From Sipunculus nudus (lineage: Eukaryota; Annelida; Sipuncula; Golfingiida; Sipunculidae), in contig JAPPUL010000078.1 in assembly GCA_026874595.1 (NCBI GenBank), positions 1 to 64,000 of the forward strand: a DNA stretch of 64,000 bases, written 5' to 3'. The translations under genes were made by a program, and so were the position numbers. Positions within the stretch are counted from its first letter, which is position 1; each line of letters starts with the position of its first letter. Of this stretch, positions 7,406-18,508 are shown piece after piece. The notes under the pieces are model-generated. The model made no database searches. It was given only the letters and a program-made list of their open reading frames with translations, and was not told the DNA's origin.

Positions 7406-10400
7406 ATGGACACATCAGTAAAAGAGAAGACAACTGCGCAAGCAGTAAAAATATTGGGTATAGACCTTGGCGTTGCATCTATCGGCTGGAGTCTTATAGA
7501 ACAATATGAAGATAATGGCTCTAAAAATGGCTTTAAAAGCAGCAGTAAAATCCTAAACGGAGGGGTTAGGATCTTCACGCAGCCAACAGACCGTAGTGGA
7601 AATTTACTATCAGCACAACGCAGGGAAGCAAGAGGTTCAAGACGGGTCATAAATAGAAAAAGGGTTAGATTAAATAACCTGAAAAGACTACTCATAAAAA
7701 AAGAACTAATAACTAAAAAAGAGCTAAACAATCTTTTTTCAAAATTTGATGTATGGAAACTAAGATATTATGGTTTAAGACGCAAGCTAACTAATCTTGA
7801 ATGGGCCCGTGTGCTACTTTACATTGCAAAGCACAGGGGATATAAGTCCAACCGCAAATCTGAGGAGGAGAAAGATAGCGAAGGCAAAAAGATCCTCCAA
7901 AGCATAAAAAAGAATAAAGAGGAAATGGAAAAGAAAAAGTACAAGACTGTAGGAGAAATGGTTTATGCAGAAACAAAAGATAGACCAAGCGATAAGAGAG
8001 TACGAAGGAACAAAGTTGCTAACTATAATTTCTCTGTATCAAGAGAACTTTTAGAAGAAGAGATAAATATGCTCTTTAAAAAGCAAGAAGAGTTTGGCAA
8101 TCCTTTTACAGAAGAGGAGTTTAGGAAGCAATATAAAGAGATAGCGTTTAGCCAAAGGCCGCTTAAGTTCAATGCGTCTATGGTAGGGAAATGCCACTTT
8201 GAAAAGGGTGAACTTCGTGCTCCTAAAAGAGCTTACACATCGGAAGAGTTTGTATTACTTGGCAAAATACTTAATACCGACCTTGTGAATACAAAAGCTA
8301 CAACAAATGATAATGAAATATTAAGGCTTTGTGAATATAAAGATATAGAAGAGATATTTGAGATTTTTAAGCAAGTGAAAGAGCCGAGCTACAAAAGCCT
8401 AAGACAAAAATTAAATATAGATGAAAAACTACACTTTAAACAAATAGACTACTATAAAAACCAAGAGACGCTACAAAAGATAAACACAGACCCTAAAGAG
8501 TTCTTCAAAAAAGAAGATTGGCTTAACGAAGAGCAAAAAGCTAAGATATTAGAAAGGGTAGCAGTAGTGAAAAAAGACGACAAGTCGGAGAGTAATACAA
8601 AGGGTAATATAAAGCTTAAAAGCTGGCAGTACAGTTGGATACGAAACATATTGGGACTAAAACATGAAGATAGGTTTAATGGAGTCAAATATGATGTTGA
8701 CCCTGAGGCAAAGAAATTCGAAGCTTCTCTTATAGGGTATCATGAGATAAAAAATAAACTATCAGAGCTTGGCATATTTGAAAAGCTTTTTAAAGATAGA
8801 GATAGATTTGATGAAATAGCAACAATACTAAGCTATACAAAAGACGATAAGGAGGCTAGCAAGGAATTAAGTGAAAAGGTATTTTGTCATTTTGACTTTG
8901 ATAAAGATATCGTTTCTGAGGCTATAAATGAGCTTCTGGGCTTATCTTTTTCAGACTTCTTACAAATATCTCTAAAAGCAGCAAAAAATCTTAACAAAGA
9001 GCTTTATAAGGGGTATAAGTATCATGATGCGGCTAAGATTGTGTATGGACATCACTCAAAATCAGACTCAAAAGCAAAAGAAGAGTTTCTAAGACCTCTA
9101 AACGAAGAAGAAAACTACCAAATAACAAACCCTACAGTAAAAAGGGTGCTCTCCCAATTTAGATTACTTATAAATGCCATAATAAGGAAGTATGGCAAGT
9201 TTGATGCTATGCACATAGAGCTTGCAAGGGAGCTACATCACTCAGCAAAGAAGAAAATAGAAATAGCAATGGGACAAAAAGCCTTCAGAGAGGATAAAGA
9301 GCAGGCTATAGAACACTTTAGGGAGTTATTTAACTGCGAGCCAAGTGGACAGGACATTACAAAATTTAGACTTCTTAAGGAGCAACAAAGTAAATGTATA
9401 TATTCTGGCAAGCCAATAGAGGCAAAGAGGCTTTTAGAGCAAGGCTATGTAGAGATTGATCATATACTACCCGAGAGCAGAAGCTTTGATAATAGCCTAA
9501 ACAACAAAGGTCTTTGCCTTAGTAGCGAGAATCAAGAGAAAGGCAATAAAACACCCTTTGAGTGGCTTGGTAAGGGCGATGTGAATAGTAAAGAGTGGCA
9601 TGAGTTCCAAGAACGCGTAAAAGCCTTAAAAATAAAACAGGCAAAACAAAACAAACTCTTTAATACAACACTGCCCAAAAGGCACGGAGATGAGCTAAGT
9701 GAGGAAGATACAGAAGGAGAAGGTTTTATGGCAAGAAATCTTATTGACACAGCCTATGCCTCACGTTTTCTCAAAAACTTTGTAGAGCAAAATCTTTTAT
9801 TTAGGGATAATCCAAATATAAAACAAAAGGTAAAGGTAAGAAGTGGGACCTTAACATCAAATCTTAGACATGATTGGGGTATTGGAAAAAAAGATAGAAA
9901 CACTAACCTCCACCATGCAGAGGATGCAATTATAATAGCCTTTGCAACCCAAAGTGCTGTACAAAAGCGCTCAACTGAGGCAGCTAAAAGAGAAACAAAT
10001 AAAAGGGAAACAAATAGGAAAGTTCACTTCACTCCACCTTTTGAGGGTTTTAGAGAAGCTGTTAAGGAAAGCGTAGACAAGATATTTGTATCCTTTGCCC
10101 CGAGACGCAAAATAAGCGGTGCCGCCCATGAGGCAAAGATAATAAGTATAAAAAAAGAGAAAGGAGACAATAAGTTTAGAGTTAGAAAGGGGTTTGCTAA
10201 GAAAGGAGATGTTAAAAGAGTTGATGTTTTTTCTAATGGCAAAGGTGAGTATAAATTTGTTCTTCTGTATCCAAGCGATTTTTATGAAGACGAGTTTCCA
10301 AACATAGACATAAAAGGAGAGAAAATAGATCCTAGCTTTAACTTTTGTTTTAGCCTATTTAAGGATGAACTAATCGAAATAAAAAAGAAAAAGGAAGCAA

Positions 10401-11011
10401 AGTCAAGGCTAGTATATTTTAAATTTATTCAATCAGATAGTAGGATTAAAATACAAGAGCATTTTCAGTCAAAGGTAGGCCATGAGAACAAAGGTTTTGA
10501 GAAGAAAGTAAAACAAGAGAATATAAAGGATATAAAGTATATTGAGGTCTACCGAAAAAATAATATAAAGAAGAATATTGAGGTCTACCAAAAAGAGACA
10601 AGCTATCTTTTTGTTCCAATATATCCTAATCATAGAGCCACAGAAGATATTACAGGAAAGAAGATAGACAATGATTTTAGGAATAAATTTAAATTGCTCG
10701 GTGAGCTTGATAAAGACAAGGACCTTGTTATCAAAGAAGATGTGCAAGGCAAAGAAAAAGTCTATACCTTTAAGCTTGAAAAAAAAGACATAAAACTTAC
10801 AATAAGCGACAAAAGCGGAGGCTCATCAGTTAGTAAAGCAAGCGATGTCCTAGTATCCTTAAACACCTTAGAATACATAAAAAAGTATCAGATAGATATC
10901 CTTGGTAAATACAAAGAGGTGAAAAAGGAAAAAAGACTGCCCCTTGTAAAAGAGATGAGACGTATAAAGACGAGACGTATAAAAAGGAAGATAGCTAAGA
11001 AAAAGAGCTAA
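7406..11011 (+). CDS. cas9: Cas9, type II-C RNA-guided DNA endonuclease
   Basis: Dual-RNA-guided endonuclease of 1201 residues. RuvC-I is GIDLGVASIGWS with catalytic D20. The arginine-rich bridge helix follows (QRREARGSRRVINRKR, about 71-86). RuvC-II is HIELARE with E605. The HNH site is EIDHILPES with H686. RuvC-III is HHAED with H837 and D840. All catalytic residues are present, so it should cut. FAPRRKISGAAHEA after RuvC-III is typical of II-C proteins. AAGGAG lies 8 bp before the ATG. It is followed by cas1 and cas2 with no csn2 or cas4, which defines II-C. The C-terminal part holds two in-frame short duplications (IEVY units near 1045-1065, and a TRRIK repeat at the basic C-terminus). 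Confidence 0.97.
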   Translation: MDTSVKEKTTAQAVKILGIDLGVASIGWSLIEQYEDNGSKNGFKSSSKILNGGVRIFTQPTDRSGNLLSAQRREARGSRRVINRKRVRLNNLKRLLIKKELITKKELNNLFSKFDVWKLRYYGLRRKLTNLEWARVLLYIAKHRGYKSNRKSEEEKDSEGKKILQSIKKNKEEMEKKKYKTVGEMVYAETKDRPSDKRVRRNKVANYNFSVSRELLEEEINMLFKKQEEFGNPFTEEEFRKQYKEIAFSQRPLKFNASMVGKCHFEKGELRAPKRAYTSEEFVLLGKILNTDLVNTKATTNDNEILRLCEYKDIEEIFEIFKQVKEPSYKSLRQKLNIDEKLHFKQIDYYKNQETLQKINTDPKEFFKKEDWLNEEQKAKILERVAVVKKDDKSESNTKGNIKLKSWQYSWIRNILGLKHEDRFNGVKYDVDPEAKKFEASLIGYHEIKNKLSELGIFEKLFKDRDRFDEIATILSYTKDDKEASKELSEKVFCHFDFDKDIVSEAINELLGLSFSDFLQISLKAAKNLNKELYKGYKYHDAAKIVYGHHSKSDSKAKEEFLRPLNEEENYQITNPTVKRVLSQFRLLINAIIRKYGKFDAMHIELARELHHSAKKKIEIAMGQKAFREDKEQAIEHFRELFNCEPSGQDITKFRLLKEQQSKCIYSGKPIEAKRLLEQGYVEIDHILPESRSFDNSLNNKGLCLSSENQEKGNKTPFEWLGKGDVNSKEWHEFQERVKALKIKQAKQNKLFNTTLPKRHGDELSEEDTEGEGFMARNLIDTAYASRFLKNFVEQNLLFRDNPNIKQKVKVRSGTLTSNLRHDWGIGKKDRNTNLHHAEDAIIIAFATQSAVQKRSTEAAKRETNKRETNRKVHFTPPFEGFREAVKESVDKIFVSFAPRRKISGAAHEAKIISIKKEKGDNKFRVRKGFAKKGDVKRVDVFSNGKGEYKFVLLYPSDFYEDEFPNIDIKGEKIDPSFNFCFSLFKDELIEIKKKKEAKSRLVYFKFIQSDSRIKIQEHFQSKVGHENKGFEKKVKQENIKDIKYIEVYRKNNIKKNIEVYQKETSYLFVPIYPNHRATEDITGKKIDNDFRNKFKLLGELDKDKDLVIKEDVQGKEKVYTFKLEKKDIKLTISDKSGGSSVSKASDVLVSLNTLEYIKKYQIDILGKYKEVKKEKRLPLVKEMRRIKTRRIKRKIAKKKS

Positions 11012-11129
11012 GAAAAAGAGCTAAGAAAAAGAGCTAGGGAAGAGAAAGCAATAAAATAGTTTTTATGGACCTGTTAAGTAGATGCATGTCCACAAGCTTA
11101 GAACAAAATAAGAAAAATGGGAGGGTGCT

Positions 11130-12023
11130 ATGTCCTGGCAGACAATATTTGTCCAAGATCCTTGTAGGCTCTCTATTAAGAATGCTAATATACTTCTTAA
11201 AAGACGAGAGCAAGACAATATTAGCATGGCAATTAGTGAGATCTCCGTTATAATAATTGAGCACAAAGAAGTCATAATAACAAGTGCCATACTATCAAAA
11301 TGCGCTGAGAATAATATTTTGCTTATATCCTGCAACGATAAATACATGCCAGCAGGTCTTTTTCAACCCATTTCTATGCACAGCCGTTTTACAAAGCATC
11401 TTTTAAGTCAGATTGGCTGGAGTGAGGCATTTAAGGGACGTGCTTGGCAGCTTATAGTAAAAGCTAAGATAGAAAATCAAAGTGCCCTTATTAAAAAACT
11501 AGGAGCCAAAGAACATCTTGAACTAAAAACGCTTGTTAAGCTTGTGGACTCAAAAGACAAGCAAAATGTAGAGGCAAGGGCATCAAAAGTATACTGGTCT
11601 GCTCTTTTTGATGACTTTGCTAGAGGGTATAAAGACGATGTAAGAAACTCTGCTCTAAACTATGGCTATGCAATAATACGCTCTGTAATATCAAGAAACA
11701 TAGTGGCAACAGGCTTTATAGGGGCCTTAGGTTTACACCATAAAAGCGAGTTAAACTCCTTTAATCTTGCTGATGACCTAATCGAAGTTTTTAGACCCTT
11801 TGTAGACGAAAGAGTACATAAACTGTTTTCAGAGAAAGCAAAAGCCAAAGGAAGTGAACTAACAAGGGAAGATAAAATAGCCTTAATAGACCTACTAAAC
11901 CACAAAGTAATGCTTGAGGGGCAAAAGAACACTATCCTTGTTGCAATAAATAAAGTTTGTAGTTCGCTTTTAAAAGCAACGCAGGACAAAGATGCTAAAC
12001 TACTTATTGTACCTAAGCTATAA
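11130..12023 (+). CDS. cas1: Cas1 spacer integrase, type II
   Basis: Integrase that, with Cas2, inserts new spacers. 297 residues from the ATG at 11130, preceded by GGGAGGG. The N-terminal beta domain (ISEISVIIIEHKEVIITSAI) and the alpha-helical catalytic domain (RNSALNYGYAIIRSVISR, GFIGALGLHHKS, NLADDLIEVFRPFVD) match type II Cas1. The conserved Glu, His and Asp metal-binding positions appear to be retained. It lies 118 bp after cas9, a gap containing a triplicated AAGAAAAAGAGCT unit that seems to have grown by slippage. Confidence 0.95.
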   Translation: MSWQTIFVQDPCRLSIKNANILLKRREQDNISMAISEISVIIIEHKEVIITSAILSKCAENNILLISCNDKYMPAGLFQPISMHSRFTKHLLSQIGWSEAFKGRAWQLIVKAKIENQSALIKKLGAKEHLELKTLVKLVDSKDKQNVEARASKVYWSALFDDFARGYKDDVRNSALNYGYAIIRSVISRNIVATGFIGALGLHHKSELNSFNLADDLIEVFRPFVDERVHKLFSEKAKAKGSELTREDKIALIDLLNHKVMLEGQKNTILVAINKVCSSLLKATQDKDAKLLIVPKL

Positions 12024-12068
12024 ATGCTATAAATGATAGAGTTTTTAGTGATATGAAATTTTAGTGAT

Positions 12069-12392
12069 ATGGAAGATGAACGCTTTATGAGACTATTAGT
12101 TTTCTTTGATCTTCCAACAAAAACAAAAAAAGAAAGAATGCTTTATAGCAAGTTTAGAAAGTTTTTATTAAACTCAGGTTTTGTAATGATACAATATTCT
12201 GTCTATGGACGGATATGCAAAGGGAGTGAAAGCGTTAAAGGACATATAAAGAAACTTAGAAAAGCGGTTCCACCAAAGGGTAATGTTCGAGCTATGCAGG
12301 TTACGGAGAAGCAGTTTGGTAGGATGGAAATACTTGTGGGGACAAGAAAGGAGGAGGAGGTACTGGCGGGTGAACAACTACTTTTGCTTTAA
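12069..12392 (+). CDS. cas2: Cas2, spacer acquisition partner
   Basis: Small ferredoxin-fold partner of Cas1 that scaffolds the integrase complex. 107 residues. RLLVFFDLPTKTKKER is the beta1/alpha1 segment of type II Cas2 with the conserved Asp, and FVMIQYSVYGRIC follows. A start at the second ATG (12087; MRLLVFFDLP) would also give a normal Cas2. It lies 45 bp after cas1 and 288 bp before the array. Confidence 0.93.
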   Translation: MEDERFMRLLVFFDLPTKTKKERMLYSKFRKFLLNSGFVMIQYSVYGRICKGSESVKGHIKKLRKAVPPKGNVRAMQVTEKQFGRMEILVGTRKEEEVLAGEQLLLL

Positions 12393-12680
12393 TTATTTCA
12401 TTTAGGATTGATGTTTTATTTTGTAATAAAAAGTTTTCTTTATTTAAGAAGTTAAAAAAAAAAGAGAAGTTAAAAAAAAAAAAAGAGAAAAAAGATGTGG
12501 ATTTATTTTTGTGAAAAAAAGCTAAAAAAAGATATAAAAAAGGCAACATCTACGGTAAAAGCCAAGAGAAAGGAGAGAGAAAGAAGAGAGAAAAAGCCTC
12601 ATGTTATTGGCTAAATCTCTCGTTTTGTCTAGGCACTTTCCGTTGTAACCCTGTGCGTTACAATAAGTTACAGTCCACGT
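12393..12680. promoter_or_regulatory. Cas2-array intergenic region with hairpin next to first repeat
   Basis: Purine-rich DNA with runs of A (12449-12500), then TTGTAAC (12643-12649) and GTTACAA (12657-12663), which form a perfect 7-bp hairpin with a 7-nt loop ending 17 bp before the first repeat. It lies either at the acquisition (leader) end or at the 3' end of the precursor crRNA, which is read from the minus strand. The sequence alone does not decide between these. No T-run follows on the minus strand, so it is not an obvious terminator. Confidence 0.4.
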
Positions 12681-15600
12681 AATATACTACATCTTGAAAT
12701 GAAAGGGTACTATAACACCCTTCCAATCGCACCCCTTACAGAACTCAATATACTACATCTTGAAATGAAAGGGTACTATAACATCTTAGCTGGCGACTGC
12801 CAACAATTCCTAAATATACTACATCTTGAAATGAAAGGGTACTATAACCAAAAGAGGATATGCGAAAATATATTTTTTAATATACTACATCTTGAAATGA
12901 AAGGGTACTATAACTTATACTATATAGCCAAAGAGAAGGCCTGTAATATACTACATCTTGAAATGAAAGGGTACTATAACAGTAAAGGTTCGTTTACTAA
13001 ATACTGTATTAATATACTACATCTTGAAATGAAAGGGTACTATAACGAGGAAGACAGCTTAGTTTTACAAGATTGTAATATACTACATCTTGAAATGAAA
13101 GGGTACTATAACCAAAATGGCCCTACTAAGGCCTTCTTTTTTAATATACTACATCTTGAAATGAAAGGGTACTATAACAAAGGTTAATCATAATATACAA
13201 GCGTTTCGAATATACTACATCTTGAAATGAAAGGGTACTATAACCTGATTAATATACTAAAAAATATTCTATCTAATATACTACATCTTGAAATGAAAGG
13301 GTACTATAACCTTATGGGAGAAGGATTACTTTACTAGTGCAATATACTACATCTTGAAATGAAAGGGTACTATAACAGCTCTCGATACTCGTATTTATAA
13401 TTTCTTAATATACTACATCTTGAAATGAAAGGGTACTATAACAATAAATAAACTATAAGTTATAATCTACCAAATATACTACATCTTGAAATGAAAGGGT
13501 ACTATAACTTTTGTTCTCGTCATAATAATGAAATTTGTAATATACTACATCTTGAAATGAAAGGGTACTATAACTCAAGCTTTTGCTAGTAGTTTTATAC
13601 TATAAATATACTACATCTTGAAATGAAAGGGTACTATAACTACTAAGTGTTAGCAAAAACCATAATGGATAATATACTACATCTTGAAATGAAAGGGTAC
13701 TATAACGGTGGTGTTGAAAGAGAGGAGAGGATTAGTAATATACTACATCTTGAAATGAAAGGGTACTATAACGTAACAGTGTATATTATTATGAGACGAT
13801 AGAATATACTACATCTTGAAATGAAAGGGTACTATAACTCAAAAGACACACGTGTCATAACTTGATATAATATACTACATCTTGAAATGAAAGGGTACTA
13901 TAACCTTAGGGTCAACCTCTTCATACACATTTTTAATATACTACATCTTGAAATGAAAGGGTACTATAACCGAGATGGATATCAGTATTTTGATGGTGGA
14001 AATATACTACATCTTGAAATGAAAGGGTACTATAACAAGCGTGACTTACAGTTATTTATTAAAAGAAATATACTACATCTTGAAATGAAAGGGTACTATA
14101 ACAGCTCGCAAGGCTAATGGACAATGAGTTATAATATACTACATCTTGAAATGAAAGGGTACTATAACTCGCAAGTAAGTCTGATGTGTTGCTTTGTCAA
14201 TATACTACATCTTGAAATGAAAGGGTACTATAACAAAAGAAGAAGAAGATATGGAAGAAGAAGAAATATACTACATCTTGAAATGAAAGGGTACTATAAC
14301 AAGCGTGACTTACAGTTATTTATTAAAAGAAATATACTACATCTTGAAATGAAAGGGTACTATAACAGCTCGCAAGGCTAATGGACAATGAGTTATAATA
14401 TACTACATCTTGAAATGAAAGGGTACTATAACTCGCAAGTAAGTCTGATGTGTTGCTTTGTCAATATACTACATCTTGAAATGAAAGGGTACTATAACAA
14501 AAGAAGAAGAAGATATGGAAGAAGAAGAAATATACTACATCTTGAAATGAAAGGGTACTATAACTCCACGTTTCCATTTTATTTTACCTGTACCAATATA
14601 CTACATCTTGAAATGAAAGGGTACTATAACGCAAAGTGAGCAGCTGGATATCAAGATTAAAATATACTACATCTTGAAATGAAAGGGTACTATAACAATA
14701 AGAACTCTTCATGTAAAAGAATTGAGAATATACTACATCTTGAAATGAAAGGGTACTATAACTATACATAAGATCCTCCGCTTCACCTCTGTAATATACT
14801 ACATCTTGAAATGAAAGGGTACTATAACTATACTTGATATGACACGTGTTAACTGACAAATATACTACATCTTGAAATGAAAGGGTACTATAACCTTGGA
14901 GTGACTTGCTTCTTTTAGAAAAGAAATATACTACATCTTGAAATGAAAGGGTACTATAACGGTATTAGGTCTACTCCTATTCGTGTTTGGAATATACTAC
15001 ATCTTGAAATGAAAGGGTACTATAACATGGAGGTTCTCCCTAATGATTCTTTTAGAAATATACTACATCTTGAAATGAAAGGGTACTATAACGGTTATGA
15101 AAGAGATGACTATCGTTTGGAGAATATACTACATCTTGAAATGAAAGGGTACTATAACCGCAAAATTGGAGATTTGTGACGAATTGCTAATATACTACAT
15201 CTTGAAATGAAAGGGTACTATAACTCTCAATTGATGAAGCGGCCACTTTTTTTTAATATACTACATCTTGAAATGAAAGGGTACTATAACCAAGAAGAGG
15301 TGGACGAAGATAGTCTGGTAAATATACTACATCTTGAAATGAAAGGGTACTATAACGGTATTAGGTCTACTCCTATTCGTGTTTGGAATATACTACATCT
15401 TGAAATGAAAGGGTACTATAACCTAATTATCTTAAAAAAGAAACTAAAGACTAATATACTACATCTTGAAATGAAAGGGTACTATAACCAATGTAGAAGT
15501 ACAAGTGAGCCACTACTAAATATACTACATCTTGAAATGAAAGGGTACTATAACTATTAGCTCTAAGAGGACAGCTTGACTGAAAATATACTACATCTTG

Positions 15601-18458
15601 AAATGAAAGGGTACTATAACCTGGCGTATGAAAATATTAATATTACTATTAATATACTACATCTTGAAATGAAAGGGTACTATAACCATGGCGGGCAAGC
15701 GCTTAGCAAGATGGCAAATATACTACATCTTGAAATGAAAGGGTACTATAACCAATACTTGGAGAATGTGTAACCGCGCCTAAATATACTACATCTTGAA
15801 ATGAAAGGGTACTATAACTCATCTAATAAATAAGTAACTTGAGTATTAAATATACTACATCTTGAAATGAAAGGGTACTATAACAGAAGTTGGAGTGACT
15901 TGCTTCTTTTAGAAAATATACTACATCTTGAAATGAAAGGGTACTATAACTAGGTTGGCTAGTAGGCGCGATGGTATCGGAATATACTACATCTTGAAAT
16001 GAAAGGGTACTATAACTTTAACATATCTTTGTCTTCTTCCATCAACAATATACTACATCTTGAAATGAAAGGGTACTATAACATAGAGTTGCGTAGAAGT
16101 TATAAGTATGAGAATATACTACATCTTGAAATGAAAGGGTACTATAACGATAACGAGTATCTCTTCTTTGAGCTTTTTAATATACTACATCTTGAAATGA
16201 AAGGGTACTATAACACTATAAGGATTGGTTTAACAAAGAGTTTCAATATACTACATCTTGAAATGAAAGGGTACTATAACAGTTGGCAAGGCTAATGGAC
16301 AATGAGTTATAATATACTACATCTTGAAATGAAAGGGTACTATAACGATAACGAGTATCTCTTCTTTGAGCTTTTTAATATACTACATCTTGAAATGAAA
16401 GGGTACTATAACACTATAAGGATTGGTTTAACAAAGAGTTTCAATATACTACATCTTGAAATGAAAGGGTACTATAACAGTTGGCAAGGCTAATGGACAA
16501 TGAGTTATAATATACTACATCTTGAAATGAAAGGGTACTATAACTATTAGAAGCTAGATTACATCAATATGTATAATATACTACATCTTGAAATGAAAGG
16601 GTACTATAACGAGAAGAATTATGACATGTCAAAACCGTATAATATACTACATCTTGAAATGAAAGGGTACTATAACAAATGAAAATGAATAAGATTAAAA
16701 GCGATTAATATACTACATCTTGAAATGAAAGGGTACTATAACAACTCGTTAACGGATGCGAATCGGCTTACGAATATACTACATCTTGAAATGAAAGGGT
16801 ACTATAACCAATGCTCGGAGACTGTGTACTAGCGCCTAAATATACTACATCTTGAAATGAAAGGGTACTATAACGCACCTTCGCATCACAAAAAACTACT
16901 TTGTAATATACTACATCTTGAAATGAAAGGGTACTATAACTGAGGTCTAATACTTATAAATTCAATTTCAAATATACTACATCTTGAAATGAAAGGGTAC
17001 TATAACTATACATAAGATCCTCCGCTTCACCTCTGTAATATACTACATCTTGAAATGAAAGGGTACTATAACTCAAACATCGATGAGTTGGGATTGGCAT
17101 TAAATATACTACATCTTGAAATGAAAGGGTACTATAACAATCAAGAGATATACAATAAAGAAGTTTATAATATACTACATCTTGAAATGAAAGGGTACTA
17201 TAACGGTGAATATGGAGAGTATAGCGGTCGTCCGAATATACTACATCTTGAAATGAAAGGGTACTATAACCTAGCCAAAACATAACTCGCATCCCTTATC
17301 AATATACTACATCTTGAAATGAAAGGGTACTATAACGCACCTTCGCATCACAAAAAACTACTTTATAATATACTACATCTTGAAATGAAAGGGTACTATA
17401 ACCAGATATTAGGGCAGATGGTTGGGAGTATTAATATACTACATCTTGAAATGAAAGGGTACTATAACAAGTGAGCAGTTGGATATCAAATTTAAAAAAA
17501 TATACTACATCTTGAAATGAAAGGGTACTATAACATGACTGTTGAAGATGTTAGACAGGCTTGGAATATACTACATCTTGAAATGAAAGGGTACTATAAC
17601 AGCGCTGCAGCTGCCGTTTCCCACGTCTCTAATATACTACATCTTGAAATGAAAGGGTACTATAACGTAATCGCTATAGTCTTCCAACTTTAAATAAATA
17701 TACTACATCTTGAAATGAAAGGGTACTATAACAGAAGAAATTATAAGTATGAATATCGAGAGAATATACTACATCTTGAAATGAAAGGGTACTATAACAG
17801 CGCTGCAGCTGCCGTTTCCCACGTCTCTAATATACTACATCTTGAAATGAAAGGGTACTATAACAAGCTATATTCTTCTTTTTCAAAACATATAAATATA
17901 CTACATCTTGAAATGAAAGGGTACTATAACGAGCATATCACGGACATAAGCTATATTCTTAATATACTACATCTTGAAATGAAAGGGTACTATAACGGCG
18001 GCGCCGATGGCGTTGACACACATGCTAATATACTACATCTTGAAATGAAAGGGTACTATAACTCACATTCACATTTGCTTTTAATTTTATCTAATATACT
18101 ACATCTTGAAATGAAAGGGTACTATAACCCGCCCGATAACATTAAAGCAGTACCACCTAATATACTACATCTTGAAATGAAAGGGTACTATAACAAAGCG
18201 AGTTACTCGACTATGTATAGTTTCAATATACTACATCTTGAAATGAAAGGGTACTATAACTAAAGTTTGATGAATAAACAGAATGATAAAAATATACTAC
18301 ATCTTGAAATGAAAGGGTACTATAACCTTGGTAATATGCAGACAAGCTATGAATTTAATATACTACATCTTGAAATGAAAGGGTACTATAACAGTATATA
18401 GTATGAATAGTTATGATTTTGTAATATACTACATCTTGAAATGAAAGGGTACTATAAC
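12681..18458 (-). CRISPR. Type II-C CRISPR array, 88 repeats and 87 spacers
   Basis: The 36-bp repeat reads AATATACTAC at its left end and GGGTACTATAAC at its right end on the plus strand. The first repeat starts at 12681 and the last at 18423, and (18423-12681)/66 is exactly 87, with 30-bp spacers throughout. The crRNA strand is inferred to be minus, because the reverse complement begins GTTATAG, as type II repeats do, and because the anti-repeat pairs with that strand. All repeats I read are intact. Spacer blocks are duplicated in tandem (14037-14300 with 14301-14564; 16149-16346 with 16347-16544), and several spacers recur singly. Several spacers overlap on the same target or are diverged versions of each other. 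Confidence 0.98.
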
Positions 18459-18461
18459 TAA

Positions 18462-18493
18462 AAAAAACTAATCCTTTAACATAATATCATATA
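18462..18493. repeat. Left 32-bp direct repeat flanking an insertion in the array
   Basis: Bases 18462-18493 match 19534-19565 at 31 of 32 positions (core CTAATCCTTTAACATAA). The left copy touches the end of the 88th CRISPR repeat and the right copy touches the first repeat of the small downstream array. The two copies are 1,072 bp apart and enclose two genes. Confidence 0.85.
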
Positions 18494-18508
18494 GTTACTG
18501 ATTGAACC

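Noticed and set aside
12699-18263. Many open frames of 60-180 codons across the CRISPR array, all containing NILHLEMKGYYN or YSTLSFQDVVY
   Set aside because: They are translations of the repeat unit with spacers between and have no ribosome sites, so they are not genes.
18267-18296. Possible self-target of the spacer at 18261 against 25160-25175
   Set aside because: Only about 14 bases agree (AATAAACAGAATGA), well below a targeting match.
12681-18458. A promoter inside every repeat, as in Neisseria II-C arrays
   Set aside because: The minus-strand repeat ends in TATATT, which could be a -10, but the extended TGn element is absent and the -35 region is poor. Not supported strongly enough to list.
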